From NCBI GenBank assembly GCA_963675135.1, contig OY776129.1:70649348-70713347 (forward strand): 64,000 bases of DNA, read 5' to 3'. The notes under the pieces were generated by a model. That model had not been told where the DNA came from, did no database searches, and saw only the letters and a list, made by a program, of their open reading frames with translations. This stretch comes from Galeopsis tetrahit. Taxonomy: Eukaryota > Streptophyta > Magnoliopsida > Lamiales > Lamiaceae. How positions within the stretch are numbered: the first letter of the stretch is position 1; each line of letters opens with the position of its first letter. Position numbers and translations under genes: made by a program. Of the stretch, positions 22,966 to 35,267 are shown piece by piece.

Positions 22966-23106
22966 CGTTTTATAAATTTTGTTGCATTTTTATTTTGTAT
23001 AAAATTAAGAAACATATTATTTTACACATTTACCTTTCATTAATTTTCTCTCTCCCCGTCCACCTTTCATTTCTATCCCAGTAATAATAATAAAAAAAAA
23101 AAAAAA

Positions 23107-23200
23107 GACAAAGTGGATAGCTCAAGTGGTTAGAGCACCACTACCTAGGCTTAGGTCCTAGTTATGTGAGGGGAAAAAAGGGATGAATATTTAACTTCCA
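23107..23200 (+). mobile_element. tRNA-derived SINE-like fragment
   Basis: GGATAGCTCAAGTGGTTAGA resembles a Pol III A box from a tRNA head, and a degenerate B-box-like segment follows near 23150. The sequence does not fold as a tRNA. It lies between A-rich tracts. A related piece, GGGATAGTTCAAGTGGTTAG, occurs at about 23891-23910. Confidence 0.4.
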
Positions 23201-23349
23201 TAAAAAAAAAAAATTAATAATAAAAAAAGAATGTCATAATTAATTAAGTGCCTATTAATTTCTCCAAAAAATGCTTAGTAAATGTAGTTGAGTATGAACA
23301 TTCGGTCATAAATGATGAATGTAATGTAGGAGTATTTGAATTGATGTGT

Positions 23350-23535
23350 ATAACTTCTTATACATTTTTTTGACAAATATTTTTTAATTTTTTATTCTTA
23401 TATTTCACTTTATGTTTTATTTTCTATCTCCTTCTCATTCACATCATTTGTACTTCATCTATAATTTAATCATTTTTCTAAATTTATATACCTAAAAGTA
23501 ATGAAAACGTATAGACGAACGGGGCGAGTAATCCA
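23350..23535. mobile_element. Decayed Stowaway-like MITE half
   Basis: This segment is similar in order and wording to the inner and right part of the intact Stowaway at 59184-59416 (CACTTTATGTTTTATTTTCT, TCACATCATTTGTAC, ATAGACGAACGGGGCGAGTA). The left end is lost. Confidence 0.4.
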
Positions 23536-24109
23536 TTAAAATTGAAATTTGAATGTGAAGAGTTAATAAGTCTGAAAAATGTTAGCGTAAATTGGGGCAA
23601 CATATGCAGGGTGGGCACCGATCGATCGACCGACGTGACAAGACTCCTGTGAAGCCATTCAATGCTTCCCACTAAATTTTAATTTGTACAACATTTTTTA
23701 ACTTTGTTTGCTTCTACTCACTGCTCTGCAACACAAGATTCATCCCCCAAAATATTTTGAAATGAAATTCCCTTTATGATAGATACTGTCTCATTTAATA
23801 TCGAGTAATTTCAGATTTATACCAAAATTTGGTGCATTTTTGTTATTTCATCGAATTACTCAATCATAAATAACTATTCCGATGATAAAGTGGGATAGTT
23901 CAAGTGGTTAGTATATAGTGTAATTCAAATACTTCAATTTTTTTTATTACATACCCTCTAATTTCGTCTATGAGAAAAAATAAATCAAATACTCAAATAT
24001 AGTTGAGCGTCTATGATAAAAAAATAAATCAAATACTCAAATCTAGTTGAGCAAGACCCGTATAAATGAACATGTTTATCTATAAAAAAAATAAAATTGG
24101 AAGCTACAA

Positions 24110-24480
24110 AACTTTATTATGGGTATAAGAAATACTCAAACTCAAGCAGATACAAACATATATAGAAACATAGCTTACAAAGTTAACTTACAAATAAAAT
24201 AGGCTCTCCCAAACTTGAAAAGAAGTCCAAGAATGCAACAAAGCTCTTGCTCTCGTCCATCTAAAAGATGATATCATAATATTTCCTAAAAAAATCACAT
24301 CATTTTTTCCAATCCAAATATTCCAAATAGTGTTGTGCCAAAAATAAAAATAACACCGAGTAGAATTATACGTGTACAAAAAATGTGATATACATGTAAC
24401 GAAAATTCGTTTCGTACAAGTTTGACAAATTATTGTATACACAAGTTGCATTCCAATGGACAATTTCTTAAGCATGAACC
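24110..24480 (-). mobile_element. LINE ORF2 3'-end fragment
   Basis: The minus strand has an open stretch containing WHNTIWNIWIGKNDVIFLGN and RARALLHSW, which fits the W-x-IW-x-x-RND-x-x-F block near the end of plant L1-like ORF2 proteins. It is followed by a short 3' flank. It is 5'-truncated, the usual fate of LINE insertions. The match is short, so confidence is limited. Confidence 0.4.
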
Positions 24481-24499
24481 CATCACAAAAAATTTGAGG

Positions 24500-25378
24500 A
24501 GAAGCATAAATATGAAAAAAAAAAATAAGGGTTTACTACTGCATTTTAACACAAATTTGTCCTCCACCGTATAATGCTCATAAGTTTATTTAAGCAAGAT
24601 AAAATGATTTTTAAAATTTGAAACAAATGGAATTTTAATGGCAATAGTTATCTTTATTTTTATTTTTTTTAATAAAAAATTAAATGGGGTAAAAAAAAAA
24701 GAAGAAAAAAGTGCCGTTTACACTAGATCGTATCTTACACTCTGCTACTGAATCCCTGATATGACAAAGCATCGTCTGGGTGGTTCCAATCATTGACTCG
24801 GAAAACATGGCTAATAATTTTATTTATTTATTTATTTATTATTTCAGTCTAGTACGTTGTCTGTAATATTAAACCACAAAGCAACGAAACCAACAAGAAA
24901 TCCCACTCTCATTCTCTCAAATAAGTAATAACTTGATATAGGTATGAAATGTAGCATAAATTTGGATTAAAATGTGATATTAACTCTAACTAAATTGTAG
25001 TATACATTAATATTGTTGAATAATGGAGTATTAATTTATATAATGTGACGCTAACAAGTGCACAATTTTTTAATTTTTTTTGTGCATAAAAGTTGGTGAT
25101 AGAACAAACCGATGCTCACTTTTGAAATAAAAGGGAATTGAAAAAAAAAAATCAAAGTAAAAATGGACAAGTTAAATACATTTAATCTGATTCACTGAAA
25201 CCAATAAAATTAAGTGAAATTATTAATATAATTTAATGAAAACAACTCATTTTTATTTTTATTTAAATTATCAATGTCATCCAATAAAAACGAAGTACTC
25301 CATCTCTCTAAAAAATAGATGCATGATTTTCTAAAAAAATAGAGCAACTTAAGTACTATAGACGACACACTTCAAACA
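24500..25378. other. AT-rich intergenic DNA
   Basis: No gene seen. ATTT repeats occur near 24820-24840 and several poly-A/T runs occur. Nothing else is recognisable. Confidence 0.4.
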
Positions 25379-25387
25379 TTTTAAATT

Positions 25388-25959
25388 GGGTTAATGGGTG
25401 TTTATCCATTACAACATATCTTTTTTTTATTTGCAATTCGATACACCACCTTTTTAAGTTTTGCAATTCGATACATGTGTTTATTTTTCACCAACACAAT
25501 TCATATGTAAATGTCATGACTGATCAATAAAATGTATTTTTATTTATTTTAAAAACTTTTTTAAATAAAAATAATATACAAAATTTTACATTATTTTTTT
25601 TGGACTGTGATTTGAAGGACGCGATCTTATTCTTTGGAGTTTTTGGAGAAATTATACTAATAATTAAATTGGTTTATGATTTTTTAAACAATTTTTTTAG
25701 TATTGTTTTTAGTTTAAAATTACTTTTTTAGTATTCTTTTTAATTAAAAAAATAAATTATTCATCATTCGTGACATTTATGTGGCACCTTGACAACTCCG
25801 ACAATCACATCATAATTTTAATTGTTGACAGAAAATTGACAAATGTATTGAATTGCAAAACTTAAAAATGTGGTGTATCAAATTGTAAAGAAAAAAAAAG
25901 ATATGTTGTAATTGATAAAAACTGTAAAAGGGCGTGATTTTTTTTTTTGCAAATAACCC
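25388..25959. mobile_element. Mutator-like MITE with 9-bp target duplication
   Basis: A 572-bp non-coding element. The ends are GGGTTAATGGGTG... and ...GCAAATAACCC, with inverted repeats of about 95-100 bases containing ATTACAACATATCTTTTTTT and GATACACCACCTTTTTAAG in one arm and their complements in the other. TTTTAAATT flanks both sides exactly (25379-25387, 25960-25968), a Mutator-style 9-bp duplication. Confidence 0.85.
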
Positions 25960-25969
25960 TTTTAAATTA

Positions 25970-26321
25970 GGGTTAATGGCAAATTAAATCACCACCTTTC
26001 ATTGAATTGCATTTTAATCTAAACTTTTGAATAATTACAAATAAAATCACCACCTTTAAATATTGTTGCAATTTAGAGTTTTAGACAATCTCATTTGTGT
26101 TCGAATTTAACGTTTCAAGATTAGATCAAAATAAAAAACAATGTTGTTTCATTAAGGAGGTGCCACATTAACTAGTCACGTTAGATTTGGACAAAAATGA
26201 AATTATCAAAAAGTTCAAATTGCAACAATATTTAAAGGTGGTGATTTTATTTGCAATTATTCAAAAATTTAGATTAAATTGCAATTCAACCAAAGGCGGT
26301 GATTTAATTTGCAATTAACCC
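25970..26321. mobile_element. Second Mutator-like MITE with 9-bp target duplication
   Basis: A 352-bp element with GGGTTAAT...ATTAACCC ends and TIRs of about 105 bases (AAATTAAATCACCACCTTT in the left arm, complement in the right). TTTAAATTA flanks it at 25961-25969 and 26322-26330. It is distinct in sequence from the neighbouring element and lies one base from that element's right duplication. Confidence 0.88.
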
Positions 26322-26762
26322 TTTAAATTACATGATTTGTCGTTAATTTAAAAAAAAAACATTTAACCCCACTAAAAACCTAATTTATCTGGTTTAATTA
26401 ATACATAAATGAGTAATAGGAAAATAAAGTCAATATGTGTATAGCATAAATGTCGTTTGCGTGGATCTGAGGACCCATTAAAAACCAGACTTAGCTAAAA
26501 TGCCGGTGAGCTTTAACTGAAACTGGTTGTTGAGTCTCTTTCACATCTGGTTTTAACATCCTTATCTCCCCCCCTTCTTACATACATTCACATCTTTCTT
26601 CAATTCTAATTCCCATCTATAACCACACAATTGTTTACATTAAAAATGCATTCATGTCGACATATACATAATTTGAACATGTCAAAACTTCCCTAAGGAT
26701 TGGCCGGCCCCTTCCTTGTCTGCTCCTCTCATCAACAATTATAAAAATAATAATCTCAGATC

Positions 26763-28956
26763 ATGCCTCAAGAGAGTTTGAGATCCGCCGTTTATAGATC
26801 TTTTGTCACGTGCGATGATCCCAAAGGAGTTGCTGAGTGTAAGACAATTAGAAGATCCAAAGAAAAAACACCAAAGATTCCTCAAGATGACGAGGAGGAG
26901 GAGGAGGAGCTACAAAATCTGTCCTCTTTTCAGATCATGCAAGTTTCTAGAGGAGCTGACAAGCTGAACCAAGTAGTCGATTCGTGGTCGTCGAGTGTCG
27001 ATTATCGAGCCAAGAATGTCGCCCGGGATTTATTACAAGGTGCTCTGCATTTGCAGGATTCTCTGCTTGTGCTCTCTAAGCTGCAGCAGGCCAAGAAAAT
27101 GTCCAGCCCCTCGTTACTTCCCTCAGCTCGTCAGCAAACCACGAGGGATTGTTATGACGACCCGAGGGAAGTGATAAGGGAAAGTTTTGCCAGACAGAAG
27201 ATTCTGTCTGGCAAACAGGAGGACTTTTCGTCCTCTAGTGGAAGCAGATCCTCGTTGATTTGCTTCCACTCGTCCAATAGCTCTCCGCCTGAGAGGGCAA
27301 AAGGTCCCAACTTGATCGCGAGGCTAATGGGGTTGGACGAAGCCCCGTCTAGACAATGCAATTTGCTAAGTTTTAAGTCGAAAGAGAAGGAGAAGGAGAA
27401 GTTTGAGATTGATTTGCATAAGGCAAAGAAGAAGGCTCAAGTCATGGGAGTGAAAGAAAGAACAACACTAGAAGACATGTTTGAGTCGACAGTGGAGTTC
27501 AAAGGACTTTTGGGAAGAAAAAATGAGTCGTTTGATGATTCGATGAGAAGTTCAGCTGTCGACGATCCACCTATTGTGATCATGAAGCCTCTACGTCGCG
27601 AAAACGAAGAGAAACACATCATCAAGAGCACGATTACTTCGATGCTTCCTAGACCGCGAAAGAAGAAGCTCGAAAAATATACAGAAGATAGACTATCTGA
27701 AAAGTCTGAGCCTAAAAAAGCTCAGGATACTAGAGATACGGTGAAGATGAACCATTCCAAGCCTCCGGTTCCAAGAATGCCCAAAAAGGAAAGTGTTGGT
27801 AGGAAGATTGATGATGAAAAATCGAAAAAGGAAAGTGTTGGTAGGAAGATTGATGATGATAACCCAAAAATAGCTCATAATACAAGGAAACCAAAAGATG
27901 CTAAGTGTCAAGTGTCTGGTAAAATCCGGGATGTAGGAAAAAAACTTAGCACATTGAAGAGAGAATCTTGTGTCCCGAAAGGCCAAAATGCAGTGCGTAA
28001 CGAAAGCATCAAACGAGCAGCAATCGAATCCAGAATTCCGAACAAGAAGCTAAAGAACAAGACATCACCATCTCTAGTGAGTCCATCTTTTTTTTTGTGT
28101 GTGTGTTTGAATTGAAAATATACATGATTTTAGTCACTTTGTTCCATTAGTTAGTGAGATATTCATTCTTAAAATATGCAGGTTGAAAATGTACCAAGTG
28201 TTGTCAATATTGTAAGTAACATCCAGGGGGAAGAAGCCATCAATCCTTGCAATGTTTCTATATCTGGTAAATTAAATCTGGTCCATACAAATATATAAAT
28301 TAGTACTCCTATATATACCATACATTGGCTTAATTCCTCTGCTTTTCACTACAGATAATGCTTCTCCTTGTGAATCTTTTGAGCCAATAAGCAAGGATGT
28401 TGTCAACGGTTGCACTCCTTCTCGTTGTTCAGACAATTCCGAAGACTGCGAAAGTAAAACAAACACGAGACGTCTACTTTTGAGCAGCGTGTCGTTTCTC
28501 AATCACGTGGAGGAGGAACTCTTCAATACCGGGACGTGTGACTTTCTAAGTGATGATTGTGATGATAAAGAAGTGGTTGATGATCCTCTTTTATTAGACT
28601 GCGCGAAGGAATTACTGAGTCGTAAAAGCCTTCGCTGCAAGAATGCGAGGATGGTTTCAGCATCCTCGCTGGTGCTCTTAGATGATAAGTCCATCCAAGA
28701 GTTGGTAGGAGAGATTTGTGATGGGATTGAGTATTTGAGAGATTATAGTAAATCTTGTGGAGATGTTCTTGAGGATAGCATATATCCAATGCTTGAGAGA
28801 GATCTATGGTGGAATGAAGAGGTAATTGAGGTTTGGGATTTGGGTTGGAGGAGAGATGGATATACAATGGAAGACATGATGGAAGTGGTGCATCATATAG
28901 AGAACTTAATTTTAAGTGAATTTGTAGATGATGTGGTTGTAGAATTTACGCAATAA
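26763..28956 (+). CDS. TRM-like protein (DUF3741 and DUF4378 motifs)
   Basis: Three exons: 26763-28076, 28182-28266, 28355-28956 (666 residues). Landmarks are an acidic run (EEEEEE) near residue 44, GPNLIARLMGLDEAP near residues 181-195 (the VARLMGL-type DUF3741 motif), a Lys-rich middle, and a C-terminal DUF4378 block (HVEEELF, DDPLLLDCAKELLSRK, DDKSIQELVGEICDGIEY, MLERDLWWNEEVIEVWDLGW). This combination defines TON1-recruiting-motif (TRM) and LONGIFOLIA-related proteins, which act at cortical microtubules and in cell shape and division-plane control. An in-frame repeat KKESVGRKIDD occurs twice at 27784-27862. The paralogue cannot be assigned. The start codon is the first ATG in the exon and is preceded by AT-rich leader sequence. 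Confidence 0.82.
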
Positions 28957-30320
28957 TTGTGAATAAATTTTCAATCATTTTTAAATTTAATCATCAAAAT
29001 GAAGTACTATCATCCGATTGTTTCTTGCAATTTCGTGCATAAGTCATTTTACGTCAACCGTTAATGTTTTGGAAAATGAGTTGTACATCCAACTGTGCAA
29101 AATGAAAATGTGATGTGTGATATTATAATAGTTAAAAGTTGGTGATTAAAATTTTCTAAATATGATGAATTTATTTTGATGATTAATTTGCACAGATTTT
29201 GGTTTTTAAGGTAGTGAGCCACATAGAATTTATGTTGATGTATAGTGAATTAATGAATGACTTTACTCGCTTTATAACTGATTAACTGGTAGCCTTGCTT
29301 TACTTTTTTTTTTTTTTTGTATGTTTATAATTCGTAACAAAATGAAAATAATAGCGTTAAAAAAACAAGAAAAACAATAAAAAATTAAGAATTGAGTACA
29401 ATTTTGTGAGATAAAAAATTACTCCCTGCCACGTACAGAAGGAGTTTCTAAAATTACTGAACTGGGCCAGAATCCGGTAGGGGCCTAAATGCCTAATAAG
29501 TTTGATTTTTATTTTTTAAAAAGAAGTCTTTGGTTTTATTTGACTCTTCACTATATTAACTTCAAAGTTCAAATCAAATATGGAGTATTTTTTTTGGCTC
29601 CGTTGAAGGACTCTCAAGCCACGTGCTATGCTTTCAGTTACATAAGGGTATTATAGTAATTCTAATGGTAATTGACTATTATGATTGTACTTAGAGGTAA
29701 TAATGATTTCTAAGAGGGTGGTCGCAGTGCACGGTTGTTAGTTACTAGTTAGCATGAAAATGTGTTGTTGATCATTACTTATGAATTACAATTGTTTGTT
29801 TAACGTTTTTCTATATATAATAATCTAGGGACAATCTTGCAATGATGTCTACATATGCATGACTAGAGACAAAACTTTCTTAGAATGTTGGTTAACCTTC
29901 ATTATATGGATTGAGAATGTAAAAATTGTTTGATCCTTTAGAAATTAAATCTCAACAATTTACTCAAGGTGACCTTAGAATTGTGGTAAGTGGTTTTGAT
30001 TTTTTTTCAATGGCTATCGATTGCAAATGAATGTTGTCCGAAAAATGTTAGAAGCTAAAAGAAAGAACGTTGAGAGTTGGTATGTTTCAATATGTTTTCG
30101 TAATAATTAGAGATTCAATGCATTTTGTACAAAAGTGATTTGAATGATATCATATATACTCACATTATTATACACAACATGTTAGTTGATAGCAATAATA
30201 CAACACTCAATTCGTAGATAGACAACAATATTGATACATCTATATTTTTCAAGGATTCAATAAGAATACAATAGAGAATTCGAGTTCTACTATTTAAAAA
30301 AATTCATCAATTTCAAGGTT
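28957..30320. other. AT-rich intergenic DNA
   Basis: 3' flank of the TRM-like gene, then non-coding sequence. No genes, and no repeat with definable ends. Confidence 0.4.
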
Positions 30321-30329
30321 GACTTGATT

Positions 30330-31900
30330 GAACAAATATGAGTACAATATTATGTTTGTTGCGGCGTCCGCCCCATTGGCTTACCCCGCTCCCACAAGTT
30401 CAGTGGTTTTTCCAAACCACGTGCATCCGTATAAGAAGGGAGATTTTATCACGATTTCGATTGATAACGCAACGCTACCGGCTGGTGTGAATGAATTCAA
30501 AGATGCTCCGATTGGTCGCTTACTCACTCCTCGTGGCAAAGCCCCGATCCTGTATGCTGATTTGTCGAAGAGGCTCGTCGAGACCTAGTCCCTCCAAGGG
30601 GCCCTGACCGTTGTTCCAATCGGAAAATGGTTTGTTGTTCTCAAATTTCACTCTCTGGAAGAGCGCGACATAATCTTTAGGAGAAGGGCTTGGCAGTTGG
30701 GCTCAAGTTCCATCTGGCTACAAAAATGGTCTTCCGGTTTCAATCTGTATCAGGCCCCGACTTCGATGGCTCAGATTTGGGTGCGCCTCGTCGGCCTTCC
30801 GATTGAACTTTGGCAGCCAATGGTTCTCTCGACTGCAGCCTCGGCGGTTGGCACGCTCGTCAAGATGGACGCTCACACATCGGCTAAAACCATGACACAA
30901 TATGCTAGAATCTTGATCAAGGTGCATATGAAACAACCTTTTTTAGAGCGATTGGTCATAGAATGCGAGGATCGATCTGTGACGGTGGAAGTGCTCTATG
31001 AACAGCTTCCAGAGTTTTGCAACCACTATAAGATGGTTGGACGCATGTCTGCACGTTTCTCTAAGGAACATGACAACCTTTTTTAGAGCGATTGGTCATA
31101 GAATGCGAGGATCGATCTGTGACGGTGGAAGTGCTCTATGAACAGCTTCCAGAGTTTTGCAACCACTATAAGATGGTTGGACGCATGTCTGCACGTTGCT
31201 CTAAGGAACATGCCCCGCCACCCACGGACCCACAACCACATTCTCGTGGCGATCCCCGTGGTAGGACTCGCCATAGAAGAAAGTCGAGGTCTTCCCCTTC
31301 GGACCTCCGACCTCGACCGCCGCCACAGGATCCCACCTTAGCTAGGAGAGTCGATCCGGTCCCAATTAGCAACTCCTTCTCCAGCCTCGACGATCCAAGC
31401 ATAGACGAGCCCTCAGACATTTTTTTGGAGCCTGCGGCTGAGGCGGTCAACAACACTCAAGATTTGGAGGGTGGTCCATCATTGAAGTCGTCGGCCAACG
31501 ACACTTCTGTCCCTGCTCAGGCAGCCTTGAATCGCCCCACAGAGAAACTCAGACGCCGCAAGGTGTCTGGAGGGAGCGTATCCCATCAACAAATCTCGAA
31601 CAACGCTATTGATGATTTCGAGGCTAGAGCCTGCGCAAACCACACTGTCAGCTCTTCGATAGGGCTCGACAATGATATGATCTGTGTCTCCATGTTTAAG
31701 GTGGGGCGATAATTTTGACCCACCATAGATCCTTCATCCTGTCCCAGGTTCTCATTTTGATCAGATCTTCCAGACTCTTTAATCGTTTTACTTAGTAGGT
31801 GATTTTTAGGGGTGTACCAATTTCGATGCACCCCGGCCTCTGGTTCGGCTTGTGAACTTATAGTTTTTAACCTTTTTTTTTCCCTTTTAATTCAATACCT
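30330..31900 (+). mobile_element. LINE remnant: ORF1 with DUF4283 and 3' end, ORF2 missing
   Basis: A GC-richer island. One frame reads through a single TAG at 30586-30588 to give a DUF4283-type region (IGKWFVVLKFHSLEERDIIF, WQLGSS, LQKWSSGFNLYQAP, IWVRLVGLPIELWQPMVLST, YARILIKVHM), typical of plant L1-like ORF1. A later frame is Pro/Arg/Ser-rich like the ORF1 tail. The sequence then jumps to a 3' trailer (GGCCTCTGGTTCGGCTTGTG, poly-T) with no endonuclease or reverse transcriptase, so ORF2 is deleted. A stop, a tandem duplication and frameshifts make it dead. Confidence 0.75.
30933..31212 (+). repeat. 140-bp tandem duplication inside the LINE ORF1
   Basis: Units 30933-31072 and 31073-31212 differ at one position (TTTCTC versus TTGCTC). 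Because 140 is not a multiple of three, the duplication shifts the frame and adds a stop at the junction. Confidence 0.93.
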
Positions 31901-32548
31901 TTTATTGACTTTATGCAACACGCAATCGCACTATTAATAAAATAAATGATGAATATATCATTTTAATTTAAAATAAATAAAATTGTGTATATATCTACAA
32001 TTGTCAAATAAGTCAGATCGAGTTAAACTGACCATTTCAGTTGTTTATTTCTTTAGGACTGGGTCGGCCCAGTCCATTGGTCTTCATGTTTCTTCCGGGC
32101 CTAGAAATATATGGCTCAAACTCAAGAAAGAACATTAGGAATATTTTTTATTCCATAATAACTTTCACACCCTTAAAATGGAAACCCCTTTATAAACTAC
32201 ACCCCCCACAATATTCTCAATTTTACATAAATGTCATTACCTTTTCTCCACACATACACAAAAGTCAACTCATTTCTTTACTTTATACATAAAGTTTTAC
32301 AAAATTACCCTCAAATTTTCACTCATTATTACACTTTCTTAATATGCGTGTCCATCTACCTATGAAAGTATTTATGGAACGGAGGGAGTATAAGAACATT
32401 TCAGTAATTTTGTATTTATTCACAAAATTTAATATATTTTATATAATGACAAAGTGCGATTACCCGTAACAAAGTTAAACAACGTGTCAAATTTAAATGA
32501 ACGTTGGTTATAAGATAGACCAAAACGTCGGAAAATTATAAAGACATA
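31901..32548. other. AT-rich intergenic DNA with a MITE end
   Basis: GGAACGGAGGGAGTATAAG at 32376-32394 is a Stowaway-type right terminus; its partner end is not clear. The rest is featureless. Confidence 0.4.
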
Positions 32549-32984
32549 CTCCCTCCGTCCCACATGAATTTGCACACTTTCTATAAATGGATGTCTCATA
32601 CCAATTTGCACACCTCATAAAAGAAAATATATTGACAACCCCCACCCTCAAAATATAATCTTATTTATCCATATGCCATTACTTTTTTGGGTCTATCTAT
32701 GAAAAGGCAGGCTTCGCCCTGTCTTATAAAAGGCAATACTTGAAATACCATTAGATCATTAATCTAACGGATGGAATTTATTTTATATGATTGCACTTCG
32801 CATTAATGCGTTTGCTCTATGCAATATGCAATCGCACTGCATCGCTCTACTATTAAATTAAATTAATATATATAAAATGACGAAAATACCCTTTTTAATT
32901 TAAAATAAATAAAAAATATTTAATTATAAAATAACATTTTCACCCCTAATTTTAATTTTAATTTTTTATTTATATTTTACCTGC

Positions 32985-33400
32985 ACCTACTAATTTAATG
33001 AGTTCACCCCCAAATTATATTTTTACTACAATTATCCGCACTCGCTCATTTTATGAGTTCACCCCAAATCATTTTTACTACAGTTGTCTGCATCCGCTTA
33101 TTTTATGAGTTCACCCCCAAATCATATTTTTACAACGGTTATCTACACTAGCTCATTTTATAAGTTCACTCCCAAATTATTTTTTTACTACATTTATTTT
33201 CACCCGCTCATTTTATGAGTTCACCCCAAATCATATTTATACTACAGTTATCTACACCTGCTCATTTTATGAGTTCACCTTCAAATCATTTTTTTTTACA
33301 ACGGTTATCTACACCCGCTCATTTTATGAGTTCACCCCCAAATTATTTTTTTACCACAATTATCTGCACCCGCTCATTTTTTGAGTTCACCCTAAAAGGT
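32985..33400 (+). repeat. Tandem array of a ~55-bp unit, left arm
   Basis: About eight units each beginning near CTCATTTTATGAGTTCACCC, followed by CCAAATCATTTTTACTACAG-like sequence and TTATCTGCACCCG. Units differ by 5-15 percent and small indels. Confidence 0.85.
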
Positions 33401-33847
33401 TTTTTTTAAATAATTACATTTAAAATATTATATTATCTTTTTATTAATTTACATAAAATATAATAATAAAATCAACCCTAATTTATACATTTACAGTCTT
33501 GCAGTCGAGTCATTGTCGAGATACCCTCGATTCACCACTAAATCACCCATATTTTTAGAAAAAAAATCGTAAAAACATAATTAAAAAATAAACTGAAACT
33601 GTAAAGAAATAAAGGAAAAGAAAAATTAAAAAGAAAAAAATCGAGATTTGTGGCTAATTTCGATAGTTTTTTATTAATTATATTTTTACGATTTTTTTTT
33701 AAATATGGGTGAGTTGGTGGTGAATCGACGGTAACTCGGCTGCATATTGTAAATATATAAATTAGAGTTTATTTTATTATATTTTGTGTAAATTAATAAA
33801 ATGATAATATAGTTTTTTAAATGTGATTATTTTTTAAAAAATATTTT

Positions 33848-34105
33848 GGGATGAACTCATAAAATGAGCGGGTGCAGATAATCGTGGTAAAACAATAATT
33901 TGGTGGTGAACTCATAAAATAAGCGGGTGTAGATAACCGTGGTAAAAAATGATTTGGGGGTGAACTCATAAAATGAACGAGTGCAGATAACCGTAATAAA
34001 AAATGATTTGGGGGTGAACTCATTAAATGAGCGAGTGCATATAATAATAGTAAAAAATAATTTGGAGGGTGAACTCATTAAATGAACGGGTGCAGATAAA
34101 ATTAA
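33848..34105 (-). repeat. Tandem array of the same unit, right arm (inverted)
   Basis: About five units in the opposite orientation (GGGGGTGAACTCATAAAATG, then AGCGGGTGCAGATAA). With the left array it can form a long hairpin in many registers. Confidence 0.85.
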
Positions 34106-34716
34106 AATTAATTGATGAATTAAAATTAAAATTGAAGTATGCACCGTACATGCGAGTGCATACAAGTATTTGGCAAAAACCAAATGACTTTTGTGTAAAT
34201 GATTTTTAACTCATTAATACGTTAATATACTAATATTTAGTTCATTTACATCCATCTCCGTGGCGGTGGAGGTGCCCCGCCAGTCATATGTTTAAAGAAG
34301 GAGGCGGTGGTGGGTTTCATCGTTTCAATTTGGGAAAAGGGTATTTTAGTAATTTTATATACTTTTTAAGGACATTTTATAAGATTATGGGTTAAAAAAA
34401 AGAGAAGGCATTTTAGTAATTTTATATATTTTTTAATAAAAAATAAAAAATTAATTTAATTGCGAAAGACATTCGCTCATTGCGAAATTAAATGATGTGG
34501 CAACTTATTATTGGACGCCTTACATAAGACAGTGCGAACTCTCTGTCTCGCCGTAGAAAAACCCTACTTTTGTACACTTAATCTATTTTTTACTTTACTT
34601 TATTCATAAAACTTTACAAAACTATCTCTCAAAATATCACTCATTACCCATTTTTTTACACATTTCTTAAATTATGTGTCATTCCTAGTGTGCAAGTTTC
34701 TATGGGACAGAGGGAC

Positions 34717-35267
34717 TATTATTTGTGATTCCTTGTTAAGTATTATTAGGATTTTTTTCCCTAGACCAATTTTATACTAATAAACAATTGTAATACTAGC
34801 TTCAACCTTCAAAAAAGAATTGTAAAACTAGCTTCGAAAAAAAAAAAACAATTGTACTGTATTACAGTTTTGCTTTTACGAGAAAATGCAAGAATTGTCA
34901 TAATTTCAAATAAAAAACAAGTTTAATAAATATTGTGACCATTGAAATGCTAAGGGTGGCACATTGTGGTTGGGGACAGCTCACAGAACACCTCACAAGA
35001 GGCCCCACCTAAATCTTTGAATTTTCCGTCAACCACGCAAAAAGAAAAAACAAACAGTATCGATTTCTTTCTTGCAATTATGTAATTCACGCACTAATCG
35101 ATTTCTTTCTCGCAATTAAAATTTAAATGCCTAATACATTATTAGTACCAGAAATAGACACTTAGGCATAATCTACAGCTGAATTTTGGGTAGCGAGGGC
35201 GAACAACACTGAATCTGTTGAGACTGAGAGACTTGAAGAAACGAATTCAGGCACTTCACTGTTTGAG
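34717..35267 (+). other. Upstream region of the COV1-like gene
   Basis: Presumed promoter and 5'UTR. No unambiguous TATA box. CGATTTCTTTCTTGCAATTA-like sequence occurs twice (35059, 35099). Confidence 0.4.

Larger units (their letters stand above)
32706..34552. mobile_element. Large foldback element with subterminal tandem repeats
   Basis: Ends share an inverted TTCGCaCTGTCTTATnnAAGGC motif near GGC.../...GCC termini. Both halves are inverted copies around a centre near 33630: the left half has about eight copies of a roughly 55-bp unit and the right half about five inverted copies. Inner segments (ATTAATAAAA, TGGTGAATCGA...CTCGGCTGCA) also mirror each other. No protein-coding capacity. The structure resembles FB/FARE-type foldback elements. 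The target duplication is unclear. Confidence 0.65.
32549..34716. mobile_element. Stowaway-like MITE split by a foldback insertion
   Basis: CTCCCTCCGTCCCA at 32549 and TGGGACAGAGGGAC ending at 34716 are near-perfect inverted termini flanked by TA. Subterminal sequence also corresponds (TTTGCACACTT at the left, AAGTGTGCAAG-like order at the right). The original element would be about 320 bp; the rest is the foldback element at 32706-34552. Confidence 0.6.

Noticed and set aside
23107..23200. A second tRNA gene
   Set aside because: Only the A-box half resembles a tRNA; acceptor, anticodon and T arms do not form. Called SINE-like instead.
32985..34105. CRISPR-like direct repeat array
   Set aside because: The units abut without unique spacers of constant length, occur inverted in two arms, and lie in a plant transposon. 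No cas genes are present.
33215..34183. ORFs encoding repeated MSSPPNHF/HFMSSPP peptides
   Set aside because: They are translations of the 55-bp tandem repeat in both arms; no start context, no homology, and they appear on both strands.
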